The notes beneath the pieces were generated by a model. That model saw only the letters and a program-made list of their open reading frames with translations. It was not told the DNA's origin and did not search any database. A stretch of 64,000 bases of DNA, taken from positions 2,604,001 to 2,668,000 of the forward strand of contig CAUWAG010000003.1 of NCBI GenBank assembly GCA_963556695.1, given 5' to 3'. This DNA comes from Anthostomella pinea (taxonomy: Eukaryota > Ascomycota > Sordariomycetes > Xylariales > Xylariaceae). Position 1 is the first letter of the stretch; each line of letters starts with the position of its first letter. The translations under genes and the position numbers were made by a program. Positions 31,449 to 42,147 of this stretch are shown in pieces.

Positions 31449-33050
31449 ATGCACCCCTTTGACTTCGCTCCGGAGCTCGTAGATCACATTTTCGATGCAT
31501 TGGCTCATTTTCGCGAGCTCAAGCGGTTCATGAGACTACGCCTCGTCAGCCGTCAGTACTAGAACACGTTGACTTTTCATTTCACCTTTGCTAATTGACT
31601 TTTACAGACTTGTTCAAACAGTTCGTCGACAAACCCATTTTCCGCCTTCGTCTTCTCGATGTTCCGTACACAAACTTTTCCATGCTGCATTCGCCTGGTC
31701 GGTATGACGCCTGGTGCAGTTTTGCCTATGATTATCTGGCCTACCAAGCATGGATTGAGAAAGAGCCTGGTACGCAGCTCGGCCGCATTCGACGTACCGC
31801 TGCGGCTATCTCGGATCAGGTTGGCGACGTGAATCAGGCCGTTAACCAGTCTCGTCTTTCGTCTTCGTGTCGCCTCGCCCACACTGGTTCTCGCCAACGG
31901 CACGAATAATGCGATGAGATGAAGTGCGACCTTTTTGTGGCGGCCGTATACCTTGGGTGCCGAGATTATGTTTCGAAGCTGATCTCGCAAAGCGGACTGT
32001 TCTGCAACTTGGGAGTAATTCGGGACGTCTCCAGTTCTGTCTTTGGAACAGCCTACGGGGTAGCTTCTATCGCGGGTAATGTACCTATGCTACGCATTTT
32101 ACTCTCCTCCAACCCAAACAATACACCAACCGCACCTATGAATTTTGATCTTCAGAAACAAACTTTGCGTTGGGCGTCTATTCTGTGTTACGGTACAAGT
32201 ACATTGTACCTCCACATGTACCTATATATATGGGAGGCCCACCTCTCACCTGAAGCGGCCTGCCTTCTTCCTTCTTCCTTCTTCACAGATCGTTGAATAT
32301 AGCTTTATCTATCCATCAGTCCTGACCAGTTGTACTGCAGGCCTGATCGTCACATTCTGGGACACGAAGATGCGTTCGACTTCGCACTCGACAGCAGGCC
32401 TCTCGAACTGGATGCCGGAGACCGTGGAGACCGCGGCTGGCACCCAGAATACCTTTGCCTGAAGCTGGCTATAAGTTTAACGGCAACCCCAGAAAATTAT
32501 GAGCGCGGTGCCTCCTTATTCGTACTTGATAGTAAGGTCTTCGATCCTCACGGCACCGGAAGCGTCCCAGCGCGAATGACCCAAGATGCGGAGAAAGGTC
32601 ATGTGGACATGGTACAGTATTCCCTCGACCAGGGCATCTCCCCTAACCAAGGAAGGGGGGCCGAAGAGACCAGGATGAGTTCCTGCGGCTATCAACCCTT
32701 GCGGGCCGCTGTGAAAGGTGGGAACTCGAATGTTGTCAAGCTTCTGCTCAGCTATGGAGCAGAACTAGACTGGTTTTCGTTGCCAAGATGCTTCTTGACG
32801 CTGAGGCAAAATTCAACGAGGGTTGCCCGCCGCCCATCGTCCTAGCTGTCTTCGAGGAGGACGTGGACATGTTTCGCCTACTGCGCAAGTACGGTGCGAA
32901 GTTGGACACGCCGGAGACGGGGAACTGGGCTATGGGAGTGGCACAGTTTTATGAGCTTCAATCGATTACGGATGTAAGAGGAGTCTTCTTACAACGTTGC
33001 GCTGGGCGTAGAGATTACTACCAACTCCGATACCTATTTCCACAGTTTTG
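31449..33050 (+). pseudogene. F-box/ankyrin-type gene, disrupted
   Basis: From ATG at 31449 the product starts MHPFDFAPELVDHIFDALAH, an F-box-like motif. A clean 56-nt intron (31552-31607; GTCAGT, GCTAAT, TACAG) continues it as LVSH-LFKQFVDKPIFRLRL. The frame then meets TAA at 31907-31909 where ANGTNNAM is readable in a neighbouring frame, showing a frameshift around a GATGA-rich spot. Further blocks look ankyrin-derived (LFVAAVYLGCRDYVSKLIS, AYGVASIAGNVPMLRILLSS, PLRAAVKGGNSNVVKLLLSY, PIVLAVFEEDVDMFRLLRKY). The last two lie in different frames with apparent loss of sequence between them near 32780. An additional intron near 32200-32340 is likely. Intact relatives would be substrate adaptors, but none is assignable. 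Confidence 0.6.
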
Positions 33051-33588
33051 ATTGAGTGTCGAGGATCTTTGGTTGGACGCAATGGGTCACGATTCTGACG
33101 ACGAATAGAGGTGCCTGTCCCGAGATCAACATATTCCGAGAGAGTGTGATTCACGGTACACACAATTGAAATGACACAGAAATGGGGTTTCCCCCATTCA
33201 ATGTGCGCTTTCCTCAATGGTGTATATGGTACACAGCCCCCAAACCTCACAAGGCTGCTGGAATCACGAAAACCAGAACAACAGCAGATCACATGTACAC
33301 ACCTTCGAATAGAGGTCCTCACATTAGGCGAATTTAGATGTGACGACACACGAAGCTTAGTGTGATTCGGGCGTCTCGTGCTCACACCCCTACAGACGTG
33401 TGTTGCCTCGTCCTCCCATAGGCCCCTGATAATGCTGCTCTACACTTCACAGATTTTACACCCCGTAGATTTTACACCCCGTACGTAGTAGATTCAGGAA
33501 CGTCGGAATGCTTCCATCCAGTGTGTTGTTGGTCATGCTATTTCTGTCATAGAGGGGCCTTCCAGACTGTTGCAAACCATTTGCCAAA
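33051..33588. other. Intergenic with a 16-bp tandem repeat
   Basis: No gene recognised. AGATTTTACACCCCGT occurs twice in tandem at 33451-33482. The 3' half is the promoter of the methyltransferase-like gene. Confidence 0.55.
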
Positions 33589-35044
33589 ATGTCGTTTCCA
33601 TCTGAGAGCCGTTTGCACGTCGCTGGCCTACACAAGGCTTCTTTAAAAACCTCTCTTACATCTTCTTTCTTTGCAAAATCTGTCTTCTTCTACTTGCTCC
33701 GATATCCAGTCGTCATGTCGGACCAGGATACTACGCTTGACAGATCTTCAGTCGTACCGCAAGTAACCATGCAGGAAACGGACAACCAAGCTGCGGGTAG
33801 CGACAACGAAGCTGCAGGTAGTGGGTTGGGCCAAGCAGACTCACCCCTTACCAACGCAAATTCGCCACGACAGCCACAGGAGGTTGTCAAGGAGTACCTG
33901 TTCGAGAGGTGCGAAGAGTTCCGCAGACTTCATGCACTACAACTGAAGGTTCGTACAGACGCCGACCTCGCGTGGTATCATTGAAGTCTTTACTAATGAA
34001 CCCAACTGTGCAGGGATGGGAGAACAAGCACTTCCGGGAGCAGCGAAGAAAGTCCGACGAGGTCGACGCCAAAGATGAGCTCGGCTACTTCCAGAAGATG
34101 CTGAGAATCGGCGAGGAGTTGCACGAGGCTACCGGCGCCTTCACTATTGCCCCTTTGTCGGGTACCTGGTCCGTACCGCGTATTCTGGACTTATGCATGG
34201 CAACCGGCGGTTTCCTCCAGACAGCCCTGTCGAAGAACCTGGGGGACAGAGCCGTGGCATTCACCCTGCCATCATCTCAAGGTGGACACAGCGTTTTCCT
34301 CCGAGACGAGCGCAAATCCATCCCCAGTGCGTCTATCAACTTGCCAGATATCTCCAATGTGTCGATCAAATTCGCGGATATCACCATGTTCGCCGCCGAT
34401 ATGGGCGTGTCCGACTTGGAGATCCCGGTCGACCGCGAGTCGAGAAAATGGCCCGCCTTCGCCGCGAGCCGCATGCCAGTCTGCAAACCGGCCCATTCGA
34501 CCTTGTCATGTGCGACGGTCTGGATCATTACACGCACGAGCGTCCAGGGTATGACCAGGAGCGTGAGCTACGGCGTCTGATACCAACCGGGTTGGCGTTG
34601 GGACTGCAGCACCTCAGGCCAGGAGGCACGATAATAGTGCTACAGCAAGAAGTCGGATCGTGGAATAACGTGCAGCTGCTATACTTGCTCTCATCCTTTG
34701 CAACCGTGCGCGTGTACAAGCCAACAACGGCTCATACGTTCCGCGGGTCTTTCTATCTTGTCGCCAGTAATGTCAGGAGCGATTCGGCGGAGGCGCGCCG
34801 GGCGGTCGCGATGTGGAAGGAGGTGTGGCGCGTTGCTATGGGTGGGTTCAGGACCGAGGAGGAGGACCAAGAAGCACATCCAATAGGAGAACACGATGTT
34901 GAACAGGTGCTCAAGGATTTTGGGGAGGAGTTGGTGGAACTGGGCAAGCCGGTCTGGGAGGTGCAGGCTACGGCCCTGGCCAAAGCACCGTTCATGGAGA
35001 ATTCGCGACCTGTCGTGGGTGGTGCAGCGACAGATGGTCAGTGA
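33589..35044 (+). CDS. FtsJ/RrmJ-like methyltransferase-domain protein
   Basis: Exon 1 starts at 33589 (CCAAAATGTCG, good context) or, more conservatively, at ATG 33715 (MSDQDTTLDRSS). A 65-nt intron (33949-34013; GTTCGT, TTACTAAT, TGCAG) joins LHALQLK to GWENKHFREQRRK. Exon 2 contains a methyltransferase fold: PRILDLCMATGGFLQTAL (SAM motif I region), DITMFAADMG, FDLVMCDGLDHYTHERPGY (acidic Asp of FtsJ), LGLQHLRPGGTIIVL and SSFATVRVYKPTTAHTFRGS. Between 34440 and 34480 the frame shifts from the first block to the second. A 41-nt mini-intron (GTCGAG...GCCAG, about 34439-34479) would restore it; otherwise there is a 1-nt indel. The substrate is unknown; RNA is plausible by family. Stop at 35044. 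Confidence 0.7.
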
Positions 35045-35323
35045 TGAGGCTGCCCTTGGGTGAGTTGGTGTGATAGGAGGTACAATGATCAGCGCGTATT
35101 ATTGCGAGCATCACGATGGCGTTGTAAAATGTCTTTCAAGATCGTAGTACCAAACTCCTCAACCTACCTGGGGATACACTTGAAGAGGTGATCACTAAGC
35201 GAGGTTTCTAGGTAGGTATCGGGGCAAGTGGGAGGCCCCTGAGGTCAAGGCAGCGTCCCAAGATCACACATTGTCCAAGCACCAACATACACGTTCTTCT
35301 TTTCCGACATCTATTAGACGTCT

Positions 35324-36506
35324 TCAAGAGAGAGAGCCAGCCCTGAAACTCTGGCTATCTATAACGAATCCATAATAGAGCTAGAGGAGGATTAGCCGTG
35401 ATTTCTTCTAACAGTCATTACCATCGTTCGCCCTCCAGCATCCTCGCTATCTAGTTGGGAAAAGAAAACGCTGCTTACTGACCATCAAATTATAGACCGT
35501 AACCTCATGCCCGTTCGGCGTCGTCGTCCCACAGCAATCATCCAGCAGCACGCAGTCCCAGCCGGCATTGTACGCATCGACAAGGGTGCCCAGCACGCAC
35601 TCGTCCGTATTGACGCCCGCGAACAGCAGCGATGTCTTACCGGTCTTTTCTAGGTGCTTGTATAGCGGCTGCTCCGGTGTCCACTGCCATGACCAGCGTC
35701 AGCAGTGCTCCATCAGGGTAAGATTGCGAGTATCTGGGAATTCAATGGATAAGGGTGAAGAATGTTGGTGATAATACCCACCATCCCAGACATGCGGTTC
35801 TTAGCGCAGAAAACGTCGCCCTCGATGTCCGTGACGGGGCTTGCCGCAAGGCGCGGCACCACCTCAGAGTTCCACGCTCCGGCGTACAGCGTTCGCCCTT
35901 TTTCGGCGCCGAGGTCCACTCCTAGACCGCTATGCACCGGGTCCTCATGCCGCGCGACGAGCGAGTTGGCGAAACCGCGGAGGACGCCTGCGGGCATGGA
36001 GGCGAGGTCTGCGTCTGTGAGGCCCCAGGTGAGCCAGATGACCTGGCTCTGTGGTCAGCTGGGTTTTTCCCTGGGAGACTTACTGCCGTAGTCTTTCCCT
36101 TTCTCCGCGCGATAATTTCATCACCAGACTTGAGGCGATGAGACAAGAAGGAAAGCCAAATGAGATTGAGGGGTAGGAGCGTCCTTGCCTCAATGCCCAG
36201 CTCGCGGCACTTCGCAATAGTCCCAATAAGGGGCTCCACGGCCGCCACGCCGGTCGGATGATCCATACACTTCGGGTCGAGGAAGAAGTTCTGCATATCG
36301 ACGATGACGAGGGCCGTCTTGGCTGGATCAAGCTCAATCTTCGTGTCTGCCGGGCCCTGTGTCGTGCCGACCGTGAATTTGTTGGTCTTGTTGTTGCTTG
36401 TGTCTGCGCCCGAGGAGCCGCGCGTAAGATCAAACGTCTTCGTCTCGCGCTTGTAGTGCCACTGCCCGCCCTCCGGGCCGAAGGCTAGGTCGTCTGCCGG
36501 CGCCAT
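35324..36506 (-). CDS. Isochorismatase-like cysteine hydrolase, with a likely GC-AG intron
   Basis: Four exons (36506-36189, 36042-35782, 35683-35483, 35380-35324), all phase 0, encode 278 residues. The catalytic triad of the family is visible: Asp70 (ALVIVDMQNFFLD), Lys187 (FCAKNRMSG) and Cys222 (AGVNTDECVLGTL). Introns 2 (98 nt, GTGGGT...GGCAG) and 3 (102 nt, GTCAGT...TCTAG) are canonical; the last exon supplies the conserved YYGFVIDSQSF end. Intron 1 (36043-36188, 146 nt) must begin GCAAGG to give the family junction CRELGIE-VIWLTWGLTD. A GTAAGT at 36080-36085 using the same acceptor would retain 35 extra residues. The hydrolysed substrate (isochorismate, an amide or other) cannot be told. 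Intact. Confidence 0.88.
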
Positions 36507-37020
36507 CTTTGGAGATGCCCTCAATTCTGGGGACCGGAACGTTCGATCCGACGGGGTCTTAGGGCGAAACTTATAGGATGTCGTTGGAGCTGATGTGAAG
36601 GTCGCGCGGTTACATGGATAAGAATTTTCAACACTGAAGCTCAAGTTAGATCCTACGTGATAAGTCTGACAACTTCTTTGCCCATGGTAGGAGCGGGTTG
36701 AAGCGTGTGCCCTATCAGGAGTCCTGCTCACACTCGCATGAGATGCCCCCACACCCGGACCCCTCAACTCGGCATGCGCCTATCTAAGGTAGAATGTTAC
36801 ATCGGATGCCCGCCGGGCCTCCGAGGTCTTGCTATCGGAGATGGTGACTTCGTGCTTGTTGTGATTTCGGTGTCTGCGCAAAAGCAGCTCCGTCCTCGCA
36901 CGAGACCCTGGGAATAGTCTCGGGTGATCGCATATGTTTCCGTGTCTTGGGGGCATCATACCTTGCGCACATCATCATGGAGGCGGGGTCAGGAGTGCAA
37001 TGGGCCGTGAACTAATCAAT
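36507..37020. other. Promoter region of the isochorismatase-like gene
   Basis: The frame stays open upstream to an ATG at 36767, but the extra 87 residues lack family similarity. I therefore treat it as 5' leader and promoter. Confidence 0.5.
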
Positions 37021-37371
37021 TCAAACCATGAGTGCATCTATGGCGCTCCAGAACGGCGGGATCGACGAATGGTTGAGCCACGGCGGCGGATGAAATAGAC
37101 GTGGGTTCTCCTGGCCGGTTGTTAGTATGATCTTCTGCAAGATGGTTTCAAGTTTCAGCTCGACCGACTGCCGCTTCGTCTTCAGCCAGCTGGACTTGGA
37201 TGACGACGTACGGGGGGCCCGTTTGTCGGCTGGGTCTGCGATGGTGACTTCGGATATGGACGCCGGGGTCACGGTGTATGAGTTGGGTGTTGGTGGCTTG
37301 ACCGGCGCTGTCAGTCTGCCCCTGAAGGGTTTCCGGGGCTGTTGCTGAGCCTTTTCCTGCGTGGAAGACAT
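37021..37371 (-). CDS. Hypothetical short protein, weak candidate
   Basis: A 116-residue frame starts MSSTQEKAQQQPRKPFRGRL. It is basic and Pro/Ser/Thr-rich in the first two-thirds, with a possible amphipathic helix (WLKTKRQSVELKLETILQKI) around residues 61-81. A second minus-strand frame immediately upstream (RLNHELENLLSQQHQISDQL, about 37470-37530) also looks helical, so a spliced gene is possible. No homologue is recognised. It abuts the A/T-rich island and could be a truncated gene or chance. Confidence 0.3.
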   Translation of the reverse strand: MSSTQEKAQQQPRKPFRGRLTAPVKPPTPNSYTVTPASISEVTIADPADKRAPRTSSSKSSWLKTKRQSVELKLETILQKIILTTGQENPRLFHPPPWLNHSSIPPFWSAIDALMV

Positions 37372-37616
37372 GCTGACATGTGGAGGTATAGGTCACGACA
37401 ATTGATCTCTGCTCGGGTACTTGATGGTACACCGGTCGCTCGTATCCTCTTGTAGTGACGAAGCAGTTGATCTGAGATTTGATGCTGTTGGCTTAAGAGA
37501 TTTTCCAACTCATGATTGAGACGAGGACAATGGCTATACTTCGGCATTTCAAAAGACACATCGAATGATACCTTATGGAAACCGCTTAGTAACAAAATTA
37601 TCTAACCGTGTGGGAC

Positions 37617-37645
37617 CCCATTTGCAACTAGCTCCCATTTGCAAC
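37617..37645. repeat. Paired 12-bp motif at the island edge, possible fossil transposon terminus
   Basis: CCCATTTGCAAC occurs at 37617-37628 and again at 37634-37645, separated by 5 bp. The intact Fot1-like element at 56270 has the same arrangement inside its TIR (two 12-bp ACAAGCGAGTTG copies with a 5-bp spacer). Its location exactly at the transition into A/T-rich DNA suggests it is the end of a degraded pogo-type element. Confidence 0.45.
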
Positions 37646-38506
37646 GCTTTCTCCACTGAAACTTCATATTTTAAAACCGTTATAATTAAACAACTAAAAT
37701 ACCCATAAGTTTATAGTAAGATAAATATAAACGTTTAATATAAAAAGAAACTATTGGTAAATTTATATAACGTAATTAAGATAAGTAATATTAAAATTTG
37801 AGATTTTTTTTTTTAATAAATGTAAAATAAATAAAAGTCTTTGAATATTATAACATTTTATATTCAATACTTAATTTCTAACATTTTAAGGTTATTATAA
37901 GGTTCTGTGCTTATTATAATATTATGTATATCGCTTTTCATAAATTCTTATATTTACCGAGTGTTAAATTTTATAAAATATAAGTTTTCGGTATATTTTA
38001 CGATATACCATTTTCTTTCATGAACCAAGAATAATAAAATGTAATATAAGTTTAAATTATATTGAACTATACGTTAAAAAGCAAAAGCATAATAAAATTT
38101 GTTAAAATATTAAACTTGCTTTAAACCTTTGTATTTATATCGCATAAACTATACGTATTTATATCTTTATAACTTACGATATAAATACTTTTAAAAGCTA
38201 ATATTTACATGAACATGTTATATAGAAGCGAGAATTATTAAAATATAAATATTTCTTATATAGCTTTAATGATTAATGTTATAAAAGTTTAAAAACTCAA
38301 ATTCTTTTTTAAACGCGTTATTTTATTTTTATATAATCGTTTATAACGATATAATCTTTAATCACATTATATTATATAATAATAAGATAAAAGCAACGAT
38401 ATAAACCGATCTTCGCTTTATAAATAATCGTTTATTAGTTTTAAAATATTACTTCTTTTTAATCTTTTCTAAAACATATTTTAGAAAAAATATTGATTCT
38501 ACTTAT

Positions 38507-38761
38507 TGTCACGAAGCGTGAATAGAATGAGGACATAAAAGTCCTGATTGCACTACCTACGTGTAAGAATCTCTTAGTGGGGAGAGAAAGAAGGATCTGA
38601 CCCGCCAGCCAATTCTGGTGGGATTAATGATCCTTCCATCCGCCCCACTATTACCTAGCCTAGTACAGTTGTGGCCACACGTCTTGTGCGCCAGGTCATG
38701 TGATGCTGCGCACAGGCCACCCTGATGGGTTGACAGACTTCCAGGAGGTCAGACCGTCACA
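38507..38761. mobile_element. Solo LTR, 255 bp, with 5-bp target duplication
   Basis: The element starts TGTCACGAAG and ends GACCGTCACA (TG...CA ends, as in LTR retrotransposons). It is flanked on both sides by CTTAT (38502-38506 and 38762-38766), a 5-bp duplication typical of Ty3/Gypsy and Ty1/Copia insertion. Composition is normal, in sharp contrast to the A/T-rich DNA on both sides. No internal retrotransposon sequence is present, so it is a solo LTR left by recombination. Confidence 0.82.
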
Positions 38762-40900
38762 CTTATTGAGGAAAAACATTTTAGCTTTAGAAATACTACT
38801 AAACGCAATTTATATAAATATTTAGTATCTGCTTTAACAACAGTGCTTCTATATTTTTATTTACTAATAATAGTATTTTCTACCAGTATTACTTTAAAAC
38901 CAGTTTTTAAAGCTATTTATAAAGTTATCATTAGACTGACTTTTTAATGATTTTAAATCTATTATTAGTTTTGAACTAATTTTAATACTTATTTAACATT
39001 TAAATTAACTATATTAAAATGTTCAAATTACTTTTATATAAATTTTATATACGACAATAACGATATATATAGAGTGAACTTTACTTTAACCCTAAACTTA
39101 TTTAATATACGTAAAATAATAAATAAACAATATTAAAAATACTTTTTCGTTATTGTTTATATATACCGTTAAAGCCTATATAAAAACATGTTAAAAAGCT
39201 TTGTTTATCGCTTTCTTTAACATAAAAGACTTTAAAACGTAAATAAACGGATAATATATAATTTTAAAAATAACCTCGTAGCTATTTTACTGGATTTAAT
39301 ATAACTATTAAAAGTTAGCTTTGTTTTAATAATAAAAATCGTTGTAAATAAAGCCTAGTTATAAATAAGGTCGTATATAGTTACATGTTTAAAACTTTAA
39401 GGTTTATAAAAGTTCGTCGTATAAACTAGCATATTTTATTATGATTTAATTAATACTTAGCTCAGTTATGAGTATTATTATCTCGACTTTGGCTCGTCGA
39501 ACTTTGGATTTTCAAGGTACGCTACTACACTTTGATTTATAGCCGTGTAAGGACGGACCTATCTCTTCAAATGCTGTTTTGGTATCTGATAAATCCAGGT
39601 CTTACACCTCTCTTACAAACAATAAGTACATCGTAAAAACTAATATTTAAAAAGCCGGCTTTAATTAATAAATAATCATAATTAACCTAATTTAACTAAT
39701 TTAATTCAAGTGATGCACGACGTTGTATTAAAATCTTTATTTATATTAAATAAGATCCTTACTTTTGTTATTTATTTACATCTTTATAATTAAATTAATT
39801 TTTAAATATTGTTCTCATTACTACAACTTTAAATTACTTTCGATTTACGTTTTAGTACCGTATTTTTTGTCTTTAATCAATTCCAATTACTTTAAAACTA
39901 ATTACACCACTTTAATGCTATTTACGCGAAAATAATTTTAGGTTTAAAATTTATATTTATAGGTAAGACTTCTATTAACCATCTTCTTTTTAACATTACT
40001 TTTAACGTAAACGTTAATGTATATTAATAAACGTTTTTAAATATTTAATCTTAAAGCTTAATCTTTCATTACCGCTTTATTACTTTTAAATAAATGAGGT
40101 TATAATAAACTTCAAATAACGTGTATAAGAAAAAGTAGTAAAACGAGTAATAATTAAATATTTATACGAGTAATTTAATTCGCGTATAATTTTTTTTAAA
40201 AATGTAAGGTTTTACGTTTTAAAGTTATAGCCTTTATATTTTAAAGCTATACACTTTTTTTTCTTTTTTTTTCGATTAATCTTATTAAAACTACGTTGAA
40301 AATTTTGATTTAAAATATAAAATAATTTTTTATCTATTCTTTTTGTATATCATAATATATTAATATTTAGCCTTTAACTTTTAGAGCTGATTTTTTACTT
40401 TTTTTTTTTAATTTCCCGATCGGGCTTGTTGAAAGTATACTATAATTTCGAAATCTAACACAATCTCGATTTTCTTTTTACTTTTAATTTAAAGTATGTT
40501 ATAATATATATATTTTCTTTTAATATGCCTTTACATTACACAGCTTTTATTTCAATACGCCTTATCAATATTCAATAAAAACGAATAATACATACGGTAG
40601 GAAATAAGACTTTTCATACGTTAATTATACTTATACTTATGATATATTAAGCTTTTATAAGGCTTTATATAACTTTTATATAACTTAGTTATACCTTTGA
40701 ACCTACTTTTAATAATACAGTTTACAAACTGTTAAAAGCTATTATAGGCTTATAATAAAGCATTATATAATTACTTTTTATAAAAGGCTTTTATTATTAA
40801 ACGAAATTATTATAAAATTTTGATAACTCATTTATTAATAAATATTACCCGTAGATATATCGAATATATTACTTTATAAATTAAGTATTAATGTATCCGG

Positions 40901-42147
40901 TTTCGATTTTTTATTTACGTTTTAAAGCGAGATTAATAGCGATAGGTTCGTGCTTAAAAAGATTACCACTTGCTACGGTTGCGATATGGGCGATGATGCT
41001 TTATAGCTCCCGTAAGTGCTGGTACATCTGGCACGCACAGTTTTTAGTAAGAAAGCAGGTACTGAAATTATGGCTGATTTAATTGGGTGCATAGCCCCTG
41101 TAAGGTCCATTGGTGCCGAAACAGCATTCAAAGGGATTGGGCCGCCTTAAAAGGCTGTTTGCGGAGGGTGTTACTGGTAGATATCGACGATTCTGATAGT
41201 TTGAACCAAGCCAGGTCTTTCGCTCTGAACTTGTTCCTGCAATCAGTTTGACTATACATACATAATCATCCCCCCTATACTAGATGAACATGCGAATAAA
41301 TCATTGATGTTTCGATTGCGTTGGAGGGAATAGAGCAACTTTTGTATCTGATCAGTCAGCCAGACAAGCAGACCAGATCGCAGAGACCTGCCTCTTCAGG
41401 CTTTAGCGACGAACTACCGTTGGGCACATTACCCCTCACCTCTGCGGCTTGGCAGCCGAATGCAATGCAGCAATGCAGGTGGCGGGCAGCGCTTCTCCTC
41501 CTCCTCCCCCTCCTCGATTAATGGGGGGCTATTACATGTGTGGTCACTGGTCACGATGGGACTATCGGTATGGAGAAAGGCGAGCAAGCACCCGCTCGTC
41601 TCCTTCAAGGTTGGGATCGAGTCAATCAAATCTTCTGAACACTCTCTGTTCATCAATTAGTCCCTGACACCGACTTTTATCCACCCCAGTTTGTTTTGGT
41701 TGCAAACATTGAAGATTGACAAGAGGTTCATGAGACTGAAAGTATACCAAAATACAGTTGAGACGAGACCCGCTCGGGCACCACCCCCGCCTTCTATCCT
41801 ACCAGTAGTGGCGAAAACAAATTTTCCCTCCGACCAAAAGAGCCGCCCAAGTCCGAAGGGCCCAAAACTTATTATTGTTTAGTTCCAGACCCGAGACCCC
41901 TCCTTCAATTGCCTCTTCCTTCCGTGATCGGTCTCGCTGCCAGACTTTCCAGCTGCGCAATACAGCCAGATACCGGAAAAAAGGCCTGCTTACCTACTTT
42001 CAGCGTGGGAAACGCCGGCACAGCGGAACGCACGGGTAACGAGCGCCAGTGACGAGTGACACTGTGGTGATTGGGACGAGTGACGCGCGACTCCGGTTAG
42101 AACTGCCCTTGTCTCCCAATCCTCCCAACTCTCCCAATTGAGGGTGC
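40901..42147. promoter_or_regulatory. Upstream region of the Zn2Cys6 regulator gene
   Basis: Transition from the A/T island to normal composition, with no coding gene recognised. A pyrimidine-rich tract (CTTCTCCTCCTCCTCCCCCT) lies at about 41492-41516. The long leader is usual for fungal regulators. Confidence 0.4.

Larger units (their letters stand above)
37600..40900. repeat. A/T-rich, RIP-like degraded repeat island 1
   Basis: Composition changes abruptly near 37650 to almost exclusively A and T, with stops in all frames and abundant TA dinucleotides, and returns to normal between about 40880 and 41000. No protein can be read. This is the appearance of transposon copies after RIP. It is interrupted by a normal-composition solo LTR at 38507-38761 and a small less A/T-rich patch at about 39470-39640. 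Confidence 0.85.

Noticed and set aside
36507..36767. N-terminal extension of the isochorismatase-like protein
   Set aside because: An open frame exists, but the sequence is unlike the family and the 36506 start yields the normal N terminus.
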